From positions 1 through 64,000 of the forward strand of contig MPNJ01000015.1 of NCBI GenBank assembly GCA_002238965.1: a stretch of 64,000 bases of DNA. Direction: 5' to 3'. This document shows positions 43,466-51,951 of the stretch, in pieces. This DNA is from Nitrospinae bacterium bin107. Lineage in GTDB: Bacteria > UBA8248. The translations under genes and the position numbers were made by a program. The notes under the pieces are model-generated. The model worked only from the letters and a program-made list of their open reading frames with translations. It did no database searches and was not told the DNA's origin. Each line of letters opens with the position of its first letter. Within the stretch, counting starts at the first letter, position 1.

Positions 43466-44530
43466 TCAGGGCGCGCCGCCCAGGCAGGGAGCGACCTCCC
43501 GGATGAAGCGCCCGGCCACGGCGCGCCAGGCGCAGGCGGCGGCGCGCTCGATTCCGCGCCGGCCGAGTTCTTCGCGCAAGGCCGGGTTCTTCAGCAGGTC
43601 GATGAGCGCGTCGGCCAGGGCGGCCTCATCCACAGGCGGCGGCAGCAGGACGCCCGCCTCTCCCACAATCTCGGGCGCCGCCGCCACGTCGAGCGCCACC
43701 ACGGGCAGGCCCGCCGCCATGGCTTCGAGGAAAGCGATGCCGAAGCCCTCCTGGAGCGAGGGCAGGCAGAAAACGTCCGCCGCCCCGTATTCACGGCGCA
43801 CGGCCTCGTCGCCGGGCACCTCGCCCAGAAGCGTCACGGCGGTCTCGAGGCCCAGCCTGTCTACCTGTTTTTCCAGGCTCTTCCATTCCGGGCCGCCGCC
43901 CACGACGCGCAACTTCGCATCGGGCACGGCCGCGAGCACCCTCGGCATGGCCCCCACGAGGCTCCTGGTGTTCTTCCTGGGGTATTGACGCGCCACCGAG
44001 AGGATGGTGCGGCCTGCCGGACGCCTCGACTCACTCACGCGCTCCCAATGGGTCGGATGGATTCCGTTTCCCACGACGCCGACCTTCTCCGCCGGCAGTC
44101 CATACGCCTCACAGGCCACGCCCCGGCTGTATTCGCTGGTGACGATGACCCTGTCGGCGCGATGCGCGTTGGCGCGTTCGAGATGGGAGAGCGCGCGCAG
44201 ATACTGGCGCGGCGCGCCGCGCTCGAATCGCATCTCGTCGGCCGAGATTCCGTGCAGATAGACGATGAAGGGGACTGCCATGCTCAGGTCGAAGCCGTCG
44301 ATGTCGAAGCCCACGATGAGGTCGAAATCATCGGGTGAAATGCGGTCCTTCAACTCCAGATTGTACAGGAGCCTCTGAAGCAGAAGGCTGGATGCGCGCT
44401 CGTCCGGGCCGATGATCTCCACCGTATGCCCGTTTGCTTCCAGCCCGCCCGCCAGGCCCGTGATGGCCGCCGCCGTGCCCGAGCCTTTCGCGACGTCGAG
44501 GGTCCAGGAGTTCAGAAAAGCGATTCGCAA
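43466..44530 (-). CDS. Glycosyltransferase family 4 (GT-B fold)
   Basis: 354 residues from a TTG start after caggggaaac. The GT4 nucleotide-sugar site is LPSLQEGFGIAFLEAMAAGL with the EX7E pair Glu261 and Glu269. Earlier pieces are VGNGIHPTHWE, LSVARQYPRKNTRSL and RVVGGGPEW. Such enzymes transfer a sugar from a nucleotide donor in glycan or glycolipid synthesis at the cytoplasmic face of the membrane. No other glycan genes are adjacent, so acceptor and donor are open. Confidence 0.88.
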   Translation of the reverse strand: MRIAFLNSWTLDVAKGSGTAAAITGLAGGLEANGHTVEIIGPDERASSLLLQRLLYNLELKDRISPDDFDLIVGFDIDGFDLSMAVPFIVYLHGISADEMRFERGAPRQYLRALSHLERANAHRADRVIVTSEYSRGVACEAYGLPAEKVGVVGNGIHPTHWERVSESRRPAGRTILSVARQYPRKNTRSLVGAMPRVLAAVPDAKLRVVGGGPEWKSLEKQVDRLGLETAVTLLGEVPGDEAVRREYGAADVFCLPSLQEGFGIAFLEAMAAGLPVVALDVAAAPEIVGEAGVLLPPPVDEAALADALIDLLKNPALREELGRRGIERAAACAWRAVAGRFIREVAPCLGGAP

Positions 44531-44544
44531 GTTTCCCCTGCCCC

Positions 44545-44577
44545 GAAAAGAAAAAGAGGACGCGGCTTCACGTCCTC
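44545..44577 (-). terminator. Rho-independent terminator after the PhhB gene
   Basis: On the minus strand GAGGACG (44577-44571) pairs with CGTCCTC (44562-44556) around an 8-base loop, followed by tttttcttttc (44555-44545). It lies just past the stop of the pterin dehydratase gene at 44609 and before the glycosyltransferase start. Confidence 0.75.
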
Positions 44578-44608
44578 CTCGTGCGCCCTCACGATAAGAA
44601 TGCGTTCT

Positions 44609-44941
44609 CTACAATGCCTGGTCCGATTTGGCCGCGAAGACGAAATCGCTCTCCGTCAAGCCGTTTATCTTGTGCGTCCACACGGTGACCTTCACCTTCC
44701 CCCACGCCAGATAGATGTCGGGATGATGGCCCTGCTCCTCGGCCATCTCACCCACCCGGTTCGTGAAATCAAGCGCCGTCCGGAAGTCGGGGAAGCGGTA
44801 TTCTTTTTCCAGGTGATGCTCGTCCACCACCTGCCAATCGCCGCCCAGCTGCTCCTGCAGGGCGGAGAGGGCCTCTCCCTCAAGCGGGGGCACGCCGCCT
44901 TTGCAAGGCACGCATTCCTTGGCCGCCAGCTCGCTGCTCAT
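44609..44941 (-). CDS. phhB: Pterin-4a-carbinolamine dehydratase
   Basis: 110 residues from the ATG at 44941 after aaaggagcgg. The family core is present: EYRFPDFRTALDFTNRVGEMAEEQGHHPDIYL and WGKVKVTVWTH, with the His-His pair and the later histidine of the active site. It dehydrates 4a-hydroxytetrahydrobiopterin made by aromatic amino acid hydroxylases, recycling the cofactor. No hydroxylase gene is in the window, but this protein is usually encoded alone. Length is normal. Confidence 0.92.
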   Translation of the reverse strand: MSSELAAKECVPCKGGVPPLEGEALSALQEQLGGDWQVVDEHHLEKEYRFPDFRTALDFTNRVGEMAEEQGHHPDIYLAWGKVKVTVWTHKINGLTESDFVFAAKSDQAL

Positions 44942-45182
44942 GGGTTTTCCGCTCCTTTGTATGGAGGATGAAATAACCTGTTTTTGACTCATTTAGAGGT
45001 TCATCATCGCGCTTTTCCCGGAAACCCGCAAGGCCGCACCGGGCGGAGCGACGCGCGAGCGGTCCTGCTATCCGGCGCCAAGGGATTTGCTCACCGCTGT
45101 CGGTCGGACCGCATATATGCGTGGGACAATCACTCCCACGACTCGTTTGTCGCCCGGCCCCAACCCTTTTCCCCCGCCCCGC

Positions 45183-47033
45183 TCAAAACACCATCCTCAA
45201 GGCGAGCGAGAACTGGTGGCTGCGGCGCGAGTCTTCGCCGAAGCGTCCGGAGTAGTTCAAGAGGCCGCTCGTGCGCTCGCCCAGTTTCGCGCTCACGCCC
45301 AAGTCGGTGCTCACGATGCTGCTCGCAGGCTCGAAGCCCGGGATGCTGAAGCGCCCCGGCATGGTGTTCGACCCCGCCGAGACGAGGATGGGATCGTCTT
45401 CGAGTTCGTGCTCATAGGCGATGCGGGCGTAGGGGCGGAGTCCGCCCACGCTCCAGCCGAAGCGGTAACCGCCGCGCGCGATGAGCGAGTTGCGCGAGAA
45501 ATCGGAAAAATTCATCGCGGTCGAGGAATTCCCGCTCTCCCGGTAGCCCTTGACCTCCTGGTTGAGCAGCGAGAGTCCGAAAAACGGGCCGTGCCGGAGC
45601 GTTTCCGAAGCGCCCAGCATACACTCCAGCTCGAATTCGCCCCCGAACTGGGCGGCTTCGGTGGAGCCGCGCTCGGTGCGCGTGAACGCCGCGAGGGTGA
45701 CCGGACGCTCGACGTCTATCGACGACTGTCCCAGGGTCAGGGCGACGCTCACCTGCAGGCCGCCACTGCGCCACGCGCCGTGCAGCGAGCCGAGCACGAC
45801 GTCGCCCTCCAGGTTCGCGCCCGCGAGTTCGTTCCCGTGGCGGACGAAGCTGAGGGCGGCGCCCCAGGTGAGTTCCGACCCGGCGCGATGGCCTGCGCCC
45901 AGTGTAATGCCGGTCACCTCGGATTCGATTTCCCCGAGACGCGGCAGAGCGCCTGCGTCGTTCCTGCCGAACTGCCCCCGCGCATAACCGCGCCAGCTCC
46001 CCTCGGGCAGTGCGAAGTCGGCGTCCCGCTCCGCCGTAATGGCGCCGTGGTGAGCGGCCGCCGCATCTGCGCCCGCCTCGCCAGCGAGAGATACCTGCAG
46101 CGGAGCCGCGAGCGTGGAGGTGACCATGTTCGCGAGCATCGCGTGGACAGCGCCGCTCGGATGGCTGCGGTCCGCGAACAGATACGTCTCGTTCGCGCCG
46201 GGCGCATAGGTTACGGGAAAGGGAGAACCCGCAGGCCCGCATTGGATGGAGACCGCGCTGCCTGCATTCGGCACTCCGCATGCCGTTCCGGTGGTGTTGG
46301 TAATGCCGTACCTCCCCGGGTTCGCGGCGAGCGCGCCCAGCGCGGCATGGATGTTGATGGGAACGACGCCCCCCTCGTTCTCGCGAATTCCGGCGTAGAG
46401 TTTCTGGTTGTATTGGTCGACCAGCGCTCTGAGCCCTGCTTGATTGGCTGGACCCAGGGCGACGGCGAAAGGCGCCAGAGAGGCGTCGGGCATGTTGAAC
46501 ACCACGACGTGGCGGGCGCCCGCTTCGCGGAGGCGGCGTATCTGCGCGGCGTTCACGTCCGCGGCCGCGATAACGTGGCCCAGCGCGGTAGCCGGATTGC
46601 TCAACGCGGAGTCGGCGATGTCGTTCAGGCCGCCCCAGATGGTATAGAGCGCATTCGGGTCGAGGTTGCCGCCCCGTGCGGCGAGATGCATGCCGATTTG
46701 CTCCGTCACCGTCGGCGAATCGTCGACATCACAGGGCGTGGCCGGGTTCATGCACGCTCCGGCGAAGGCGTAGTTCGGCCCGCCCGCGAGCGAGTATGCA
46801 CCGGATGCGCCGAAGGCCTCCGCGACTATTTCGGCCCAGACGGGGTCGGGGTTCGTGGTGAAGCTGGTGCCGGGCGGCAGCGGCAGCCCCGATGCGGCGG
46901 CCGCGTTGCCCGAATCGCTCAGGCTGTCGCCGAAGACGACGACGTTGCTGAAGCTCTGCGCCTGAGCGCTTCCGGCGAATCCAAGTGCGAGAACGAAAAT
47001 AATGGCGCCAAGCAGACGAAAATGATGCGGCAT
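45183..47033 (-). CDS. Autotransporter SGNH/GDSL esterase
   Basis: 616 residues from the ATG at 47033 after aaaaaggag; upstream codons are rejected. A signal peptide ends at GSAQAQ. The SGNH lipase domain begins VVVFGDSLSDSGNAA with Ser37, has the GGLNDIA Asn block, and FADRSHPSG with the Asp-x-x-His pair. The last ~270 residues are beta-rich and end in FSLALRMVF, a typical outer-membrane autotransporter barrel with a terminal aromatic. The esterase is probably displayed on the cell surface, like EstA. The gene stands alone. Confidence 0.9.
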   Translation of the reverse strand: MPHHFRLLGAIIFVLALGFAGSAQAQSFSNVVVFGDSLSDSGNAAAASGLPLPPGTSFTTNPDPVWAEIVAEAFGASGAYSLAGGPNYAFAGACMNPATPCDVDDSPTVTEQIGMHLAARGGNLDPNALYTIWGGLNDIADSALSNPATALGHVIAAADVNAAQIRRLREAGARHVVVFNMPDASLAPFAVALGPANQAGLRALVDQYNQKLYAGIRENEGGVVPINIHAALGALAANPGRYGITNTTGTACGVPNAGSAVSIQCGPAGSPFPVTYAPGANETYLFADRSHPSGAVHAMLANMVTSTLAAPLQVSLAGEAGADAAAAHHGAITAERDADFALPEGSWRGYARGQFGRNDAGALPRLGEIESEVTGITLGAGHRAGSELTWGAALSFVRHGNELAGANLEGDVVLGSLHGAWRSGGLQVSVALTLGQSSIDVERPVTLAAFTRTERGSTEAAQFGGEFELECMLGASETLRHGPFFGLSLLNQEVKGYRESGNSSTAMNFSDFSRNSLIARGGYRFGWSVGGLRPYARIAYEHELEDDPILVSAGSNTMPGRFSIPGFEPASSIVSTDLGVSAKLGERTSGLLNYSGRFGEDSRRSHQFSLALRMVF

Positions 47034-47534
47034 GTGAAAGACTCCTTTTTCGGGAGAGAGTTTATGTCGATGTAGCGAAAAGATTCGCGCGTCGAATGAG
47101 AGCAACATATCAAATTCACGGCGCAAACGGCAATGAAAAACGCCCCGCGCCGGTGTAGTTGAAAAGTCCTGATTTCGTGGTTCGAAGTATATAAGCGACT
47201 GACGAGAGAGGAGACATCACTCCCCCTCGAGGAGGAGTCGAAGAGGCCAAGCTCTTGGGCGAAGGCCGATTCGGTGGGGGGACATGCCACAGAATTAATC
47301 TCCCCCACCGATTCGGTTTCGGGTTTACACCCTCACCTCATCGACTCCCCCCCCAAGGGTGGAGTGAAATTTTCGCGCTCCTTCTGAGTACTTTTCAACA
47401 ACCCCGGTGAAGGAGCGCTTGCGCGCCTGCTCAGGATGAGGCCCCGATACGGCGTTTTCGCAAGGATCGGGCCTGAAGGAATGAAACCGCCGCGAATCGT
47501 GGTATAATCGCGTATCTGTTTTCACTAAGCTCAA
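47034..47534. other. Intergenic region with MITE-like element D
   Basis: No gene. It holds the leader of the autotransporter gene (minus), MITE-like element D (47152-47405), a REP-type ttgcgcgcctgctcaggatg near 47418-47440, and about 95 bases of leader for the chorismate mutase gene. Confidence 0.55.
47152..47405. repeat. MITE-like element D with inverted ends
   Basis: Left end ggtgtagttgaaaagtcc and right end gtacttttcaacaacccc are imperfect inverted repeats of the common type. The interior has cactccccctcgaggaggag near 47218 and its inverted relative ctccccccccaagggtggag near 47344, plus ccgattcggtggggggacat, also seen in elements B and C. Confidence 0.6.
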
Positions 47535-47810
47535 ATGGAGTTCCGCATGGCGGATAGTTTGTCCGGGTTCAGGGAGCGGATAGATGCGTGCGATGCGCAG
47601 ATCATCCGCCTCATCAACGAGCGGCTCAAAATCTGCCTCGAAGTCGGCGAATACAAGAGCGCGCAAGGCATCGCCGTCAGGGACGAGGCGCGTGAGAACG
47701 AGGTGATCGCCAGGATATTGGACGGCAATGAAGGTCCGTGCCCGCCCGAGGTCCTCGAGCGGATATACCGCATCCTCATCGACACCGCCGTCCGCCTAGA
47801 AGAAAAATGA
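47535..47810 (+). CDS. Chorismate mutase, AroQ type
   Basis: 91 residues, the size of a free-standing AroQ mutase. Helix 1 has LSGFRERIDACDAQIIRLIN, followed by ERLKICLEVGEYKS, RDEARENEVIARI and a third helix ending in DTAVRLEEK. The Arg near the N-terminus, the Lys of EYK and the RDEARE acid/base group match the active-site residues of the family. It converts chorismate to prephenate for Phe and Tyr synthesis in the cytoplasm. No fused dehydratase or dehydrogenase domain is present. Confidence 0.9.
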   Translation: MEFRMADSLSGFRERIDACDAQIIRLINERLKICLEVGEYKSAQGIAVRDEARENEVIARILDGNEGPCPPEVLERIYRILIDTAVRLEEK

Positions 47811-48176
47811 GTTCATAGGGGCGGGGAGGAGGGGTTCCCTGGTGCCTTGTAGCCCGGACGAGCCGTTTCTTGCGGGCAGAGAGTGGTTGTTGAAAAGGTC
47901 CCCTGAAGCGGTGGGGTACGTTGGTTTTTAGCCGGACAACCCCTCTACGGGGTTGTCCGGCCCTCCGTGGTCGTCCTTCGTCAGGACAGGCACAGGGGCC
48001 TGTCCCTACGCCTCGTTTCGGGCGCAGTGTTCCGTAGGGGCGGCCCCCCGTGGCTGCCCGTTTTCATGACCAAAATCCGCCAGTGAGCATATTTGCGCGA
48101 ATCCTGATACAATAGCCGCAGAACTTGCCGAACCCCGCCCGCCACGAAAAATCACCGCCCCCGGGAGAATCCCCGC
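47811..48176. other. Palindromic repeat region
   Basis: No gene. gtggttgttgaaaaggtccc at 47882, ggacaacccctctacggggt near 47936, ggacaggcacaggggcctgt near 47984 and gtaggggcggccccccgtgg near 48033 are members of repeat families seen elsewhere in the window. The leader of rmuC follows. Confidence 0.6.
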
Positions 48177-49709
48177 ATGGAAATCTGGCACGTCGCCTTG
48201 GGAGCCGCAGTTCTCGTATTGTGCTGCTGGTTCGCCATGAGAACGCGGATTTCGAGCCTGTCCCAGATGCTACGCAACTCCGAGATGGAAAAGGCCGACG
48301 CCCAGGCGTCCCACGCCGCAGAACTGGAGAAGAGCATGAGCCTGCGCGAGGACGTGGCGCGCCTCGAGTCCGATCTGGCGCACGAGCGAAAATCGGCGCA
48401 GGAAAAACTCGATCTGCTTCGCCGCGCGACGGAGGAGATGCGTGAGAGCTTCGGCGCGCTGAGCGCCGACGCCTTAAAGAGCAACAACGCTTCCTTCCTC
48501 GACCTGGCCAAGTCGACCCTCGAGAAATTTCAGAGCGAGGCGAAGGGCGACCTCGAAGCGCGCCAGAAGGCGGTGGAGACCCTCGTTACTCCCATCCGGG
48601 AATCGCTCGACAAGGTGGGCACCCAGGTAGAAGACCTCGAACGAGCCAGGCGGGAGGCCTATGGTTCTCTCACCGAGCAGGTGAAATCCCTCGCGAGCAG
48701 CCAGAAAGAGCTTCAATCGGAGACGGGGAATCTCGTAAAGGCCCTGCGTGCGCCGAACGTGCGCGGCCGCTGGGGAGAGATGCAGCTTCGGCGCGTGGTG
48801 GAGATGGCCGGAATGGTGGCGCATTGCGACTTCGTGGAGCAGCAGACACTCGAGGGCGAGGAGGCGCGCCTGCGCCCCGACCTCATCGTGAAGCTGCCCG
48901 GCGGGAAGAACGTGGTGGTCGACGCCAAGGCGCCGCTCGACGCCTATCTCAACTCGCTCGAAGCGGATGATGAGGAGGCGCGCCGCGCCTTGTTGGGAGA
49001 TCACGCGCGCCAGATTCGCGATCACATGAACCGCCTGAGTTCGAAGGCGTATTGGGATCAGTGCGAGTCAACGCCCGAGTTCGTGGCGATGTTCCTGCCC
49101 GGCGAAAGTTTCTTCAGCGCGGCGCTCGAACAGGAACCCGGACTGATAGAGGAGGGTGTGAGCCGGCAGGTGATTCTGGCGACGCCCACGACGCTCATCG
49201 CCCTGTTGCGCGCGGTGGCCTACGGCTGGCGGCAGGAGAAGGTAGCCGAGAGCGCCCAGGCGGTAAGCGCGCTCGGTCAGGAACTCCATGCGCGCTTGAA
49301 GACGCTGGCGAAGCATTTCGACGCCATGGGCCGGGGTCTGGACCGCGTCGTCGAAGCCTACAACAAGGCGGTGGGTTCGTATGAATCACGCGTGCTGGTG
49401 TCGGCGAGAAAATTCGGCGAGTACGGCAGCGCGCCGGGAGGGGAGATCGGCGTGGTCTCTCCCGTGGAGAAAACCCCGCGCGCGCTGCAGGCGCGTGAGG
49501 CGGGCGAGGAGGATGACGGCACGCAAATCTTCTCCGCGGATGACTCACCCGAGCTGCTGGAAGCAGATGACGCGAACGAGGCAGAGGAGAGCGAGCGCGC
49601 CACTCCCGAGGAGGACCCCCCCCGAGCGGGCGACACGGAGGATGCGGGCGAGCCGCTCGAAGCTTATGGGGATGAGAGCGACCCGAACTTCCTGAAGATC
49701 AGTCCCTGA
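48177..49709 (+). CDS. rmuC: DNA recombination protein RmuC
   Basis: 510 residues. One N-terminal transmembrane segment (ALGAAVLVLCCWFAM) is followed by a long coiled coil to about residue 180, then the RmuC nuclease-fold domain with RAPNVRGRWGEMQLRRVVE, FVEQQTLEGEEARLRPDLIV and VVDAKAPLDAYL. The Asp-x-Lys of VVDAK resembles a restriction-nuclease site. RmuC limits inversions at short inverted repeats, which is notable in a genome this rich in them. The C-terminal ~70 residues are strongly acidic and probably disordered. It stands as a single gene. Confidence 0.92.
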   Translation: MEIWHVALGAAVLVLCCWFAMRTRISSLSQMLRNSEMEKADAQASHAAELEKSMSLREDVARLESDLAHERKSAQEKLDLLRRATEEMRESFGALSADALKSNNASFLDLAKSTLEKFQSEAKGDLEARQKAVETLVTPIRESLDKVGTQVEDLERARREAYGSLTEQVKSLASSQKELQSETGNLVKALRAPNVRGRWGEMQLRRVVEMAGMVAHCDFVEQQTLEGEEARLRPDLIVKLPGGKNVVVDAKAPLDAYLNSLEADDEEARRALLGDHARQIRDHMNRLSSKAYWDQCESTPEFVAMFLPGESFFSAALEQEPGLIEEGVSRQVILATPTTLIALLRAVAYGWRQEKVAESAQAVSALGQELHARLKTLAKHFDAMGRGLDRVVEAYNKAVGSYESRVLVSARKFGEYGSAPGGEIGVVSPVEKTPRALQAREAGEEDDGTQIFSADDSPELLEADDANEAEESERATPEEDPPRAGDTEDAGEPLEAYGDESDPNFLKISP

Positions 49710-49727
49710 TTCGCTTCACCGAGTCAC

Positions 49728-50201
49728 CTAGAGACGCCTCAAGTAGGGGTGCTTTCTGCGCATCCCGTCCTGGAACCAGCGCGGGAAGTCGGGCCAGCGA
49801 GCCTCGATGTGGTCGAGGTCCTCCGCGTCGGGGTCCAGGTCGTTGAGCAGGAGCGTGGGCGGAAGCCGTAGCGGTAGTGTGACGACTTCGCCTCTCAGCG
49901 CGAGTATCTTTTGGGCCTTCACGAGTCGGACTCGGGCGTCTTCCGCCTCTTCGACGGCGTGAAAGCCCTTGACCACCTGGTGGAGATAGGCGCTGAAAGC
50001 CTCCAGGTTTTTCGGGAATTCCTCGAGAGGCTCTAGGCTTTCGTGCTCGAAGTGGAGGTGTCCCTCGCGGATTTTTTCCGCAATCTCCCAGATGGGCATT
50101 TGCGCGGTGAGGGGCAGGTATTCGTCCACGATGCAGTCGGCGAGGTTGTATTTGTCCATACCCTCGAGTATGAGGTCGAAATAATAGCGGTGACAGCGCA
50201 A
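49728..50201 (-). CDS. Conserved-looking hypothetical protein
   Basis: 157 residues from a TTG start preceded by gaggggaggagttcc, which makes it a credible gene. It is acidic, helical and cytoplasmic, with no signal peptide or metal motif I recognise. The opening MRCHRYYFDLILEGMDKYNLA and the C-terminal WPDFPRWFQDGMRRKHP stand out. It ends 19 bases from the convergent rmuC stop. Function unknown. Confidence 0.65.
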   Translation of the reverse strand: MRCHRYYFDLILEGMDKYNLADCIVDEYLPLTAQMPIWEIAEKIREGHLHFEHESLEPLEEFPKNLEAFSAYLHQVVKGFHAVEEAEDARVRLVKAQKILALRGEVVTLPLRLPPTLLLNDLDPDAEDLDHIEARWPDFPRWFQDGMRRKHPYLRRL

Positions 50202-50370
50202 GTGGAACTCCTCCCCTCCCGAATTTCTCGCCGAGAATGTGTTTCGAGGTGGATTTTGTCAAGAGATGGGTTCATAATCTTGTAAGATTCAATGTGGGGG
50301 CCTTCCGGTGAACCCGCTTCGTATGAATACATGGTATTTGATGGGCACAGCAATGAAGGAGAAACAAAAA

Positions 50371-50664
50371 ATGCGCAAGACCCTCGGCATGGGATGGGCG
50401 CTTCTCGCCGCCTTTCTCGTTTTGAGCGGATGCGGCGACATGGTGCCGCGCGGCGTGGAGGTGATCACGGAGCCTCCGGGCGCTACGGTCAAGCTCGGCA
50501 AGGAGAAGATAGGCAAATCGCCGGTCCTCATCCCCTGGAAAAAGATAAAGGATCATTACGCCGATACGTTCACGGTCGAAATTCTCAAGGAAGGGTATCG
50601 CCCCCATCACCTGGTGGCCGCGCAGTACGGGGGGACGATACGGGTGGCTCTCCAGAAGGAATAG
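50371..50664 (+). CDS. Lipoprotein with PEGA-like domain
   Basis: 97 residues from the ATG at 50371, chosen because aaggagaaac lies 6-15 bases before it; starts at 50308 or 50353 would put extra polar residues before the signal. The signal ends in LVLSGC, a lipobox with Cys at about residue 21. GVEVITEPPGATVKLGKEKIGKSP is a PEGA-type beta repeat, a small surface domain related to S-layer and cell-envelope proteins. It should be anchored in the inner or outer membrane. No Asp follows the Cys directly, so outer-membrane sorting is possible. Confidence 0.82.
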   Translation: MRKTLGMGWALLAAFLVLSGCGDMVPRGVEVITEPPGATVKLGKEKIGKSPVLIPWKKIKDHYADTFTVEILKEGYRPHHLVAAQYGGTIRVALQKE

Positions 50665-50713
50665 TGTAGACTCTCCTTATTCTATTTCCCGTCGTCAAAG
50701 AGGCAAGACTGTT

Positions 50714-51379
50714 TTGGTACGCACACATGGCATGGGTTTGCTCGCCGAGTTGTTCGACTTCGCGGAAGGCGAGGAGGCGGAAGCAAGCGCGTGGCTCAAT
50801 GAGGTTCGCCTATCGCGGATGCTCGAAGTCCCGGGCGTGAGCGGAGGGGCGAGCTATGAGGTGATAGACGGCGCGCCGCGCTTTCTGAACCTCGTGGAGG
50901 CGGAGAACGTCCACGTATACTATGGCGAGGAGTTCGCCTCGCTCATGGATTCGGCCGAGATGGGCTCCTCCGTCGCTCCGACGATCCATATCCGCCTCGT
51001 CAGCGCGCAGGTCTATCCCGGCTTGCCGGGCCGGCCGCCGGATTTCCCCTCGGTGGAGGCGGCGGGTCTCGGCCCCGTTATTCAGTTCGGCAGAATCAAC
51101 GTGCCCCAGGACAGGCTCGCCGATTTCAACGGCTGGTATTCACGGGATCGCGGCCCCCTTTGCGAGAAGGTGCCGGGGGTGAGGCGCATGCGCCGCTACA
51201 GCCCCGTGGAGGGGGAGCGGCTCATGATCGTCCTCTATGAGATGGAGGATGAATCCGTGCGCGAAACGCCGGAGTGGAAGCACATGAACGCCTCCGAGTG
51301 GACGTCGCGCGTGAGGAGCTACTACCGCCAGGAGCCGGGCTCCCCCGGCGTCTACAGGCGAATGGGCTACGCCCGATAG
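50714..51379 (+). CDS. Dimeric alpha-beta barrel (EthD-like) protein
   Basis: 221 residues from a TTG start. Two halves each resemble a ferredoxin-like dimeric alpha-beta barrel unit. The second is clearer: IQFGRINVPQDRLADFNGWY, then LCEKVPGVRRMRRYSP and MIVLYEMEDE. The first has NEVRLSRMLEVPGVSGGASY. A duplicated fold of this kind is seen in EthD and related small oxygenases or isomerases, but no catalytic residues can be assigned. Its last 13 bases overlap the convergent S24-type gene. Confidence 0.6.
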   Translation: MVRTHGMGLLAELFDFAEGEEAEASAWLNEVRLSRMLEVPGVSGGASYEVIDGAPRFLNLVEAENVHVYYGEEFASLMDSAEMGSSVAPTIHIRLVSAQVYPGLPGRPPDFPSVEAAGLGPVIQFGRINVPQDRLADFNGWYSRDRGPLCEKVPGVRRMRRYSPVEGERLMIVLYEMEDESVRETPEWKHMNASEWTSRVRSYYRQEPGSPGVYRRMGYAR

Positions 51380-51870
51380 CGGCCCAGCGGCTCTTCTCCG
51401 GCGTTATTCTTCAAGCGAAGGGCGCACCAGACGACCCTGCCGATAATTTTATCTTCCATTGTTTCTCCGGTCGCCAGTTCCCATAATTCTGCACGAAACG
51501 CCGCGCGATTCGCCGGGATGAGGGCCATGCGCCTCGCGTCGATCACCTCGACGTGTTTGACCGCGCACTGCCCGTCCGCCCCGTGCAGAGCGTAAAGGCC
51601 GTTTCGGCGCGGCGTCTTGTCGCTCAAATCGATGAGGACGAAGCAGCCCTCCGGAAGCAGCGGCTCCATGCTGTCGTCCTGAATCTCGGCCCCGGCGTAA
51701 TTTTCCGCGTCGAAGCCGAACGCATCGCGCGGGAGCAGCAGCAAGTCCAGGGCTTCCGCATCCACGAAGCGCGCATTTACGCCCGCACCGCTACGTACAT
51801 GACCGGGGCGTGGCCCGACTTTCTCGCGCGCCACCCATTTTCCTCCGGTGGACATCGAGTGAAGCGGCAT
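51367..51870 (-). CDS. S24/LexA-type peptidase domain protein without DNA-binding domain
   Basis: 167 residues. The LexA/CI/UmuD self-cleavage site is visible: IQDDSMEPLLPEG with Ser67 and CAVKHVEV with Lys105. The C-terminal beta strands IIGRVVWCALRL fit the family. The N-terminal ~60 residues show no helix-turn-helix, so it is not a full repressor; it resembles a UmuD-like or repressor C-terminal protein. It may respond to RecA filaments, be an immunity regulator fragment, or act as a small signal peptidase relative. No SOS polymerase genes are adjacent. Confidence 0.78.
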   Translation of the reverse strand: MPLHSMSTGGKWVAREKVGPRPGHVRSGAGVNARFVDAEALDLLLLPRDAFGFDAENYAGAEIQDDSMEPLLPEGCFVLIDLSDKTPRRNGLYALHGADGQCAVKHVEVIDARRMALIPANRAAFRAELWELATGETMEDKIIGRVVWCALRLKNNAGEEPLGRYRA

Positions 51871-51951
51871 GGTACGTGAACCGGCGGACGCGCAGGGCGC
51901 ACGTCCGCCGGGGTCGTAATAAATTCTCTTCGCCAGATTTCTCCGTCGTCC

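Noticed and set aside
42717-43988. 423-codon plus-strand ORF
   Set aside because: It crosses repeats and an AT-rich stretch and then runs antisense to the glycosyltransferase; no domain is visible.
45087-47075. 662-codon plus-strand ORF
   Set aside because: Antisense to the autotransporter gene, which has a signal peptide, GDSL motif and terminal aromatic residue; the plus ORF has none.
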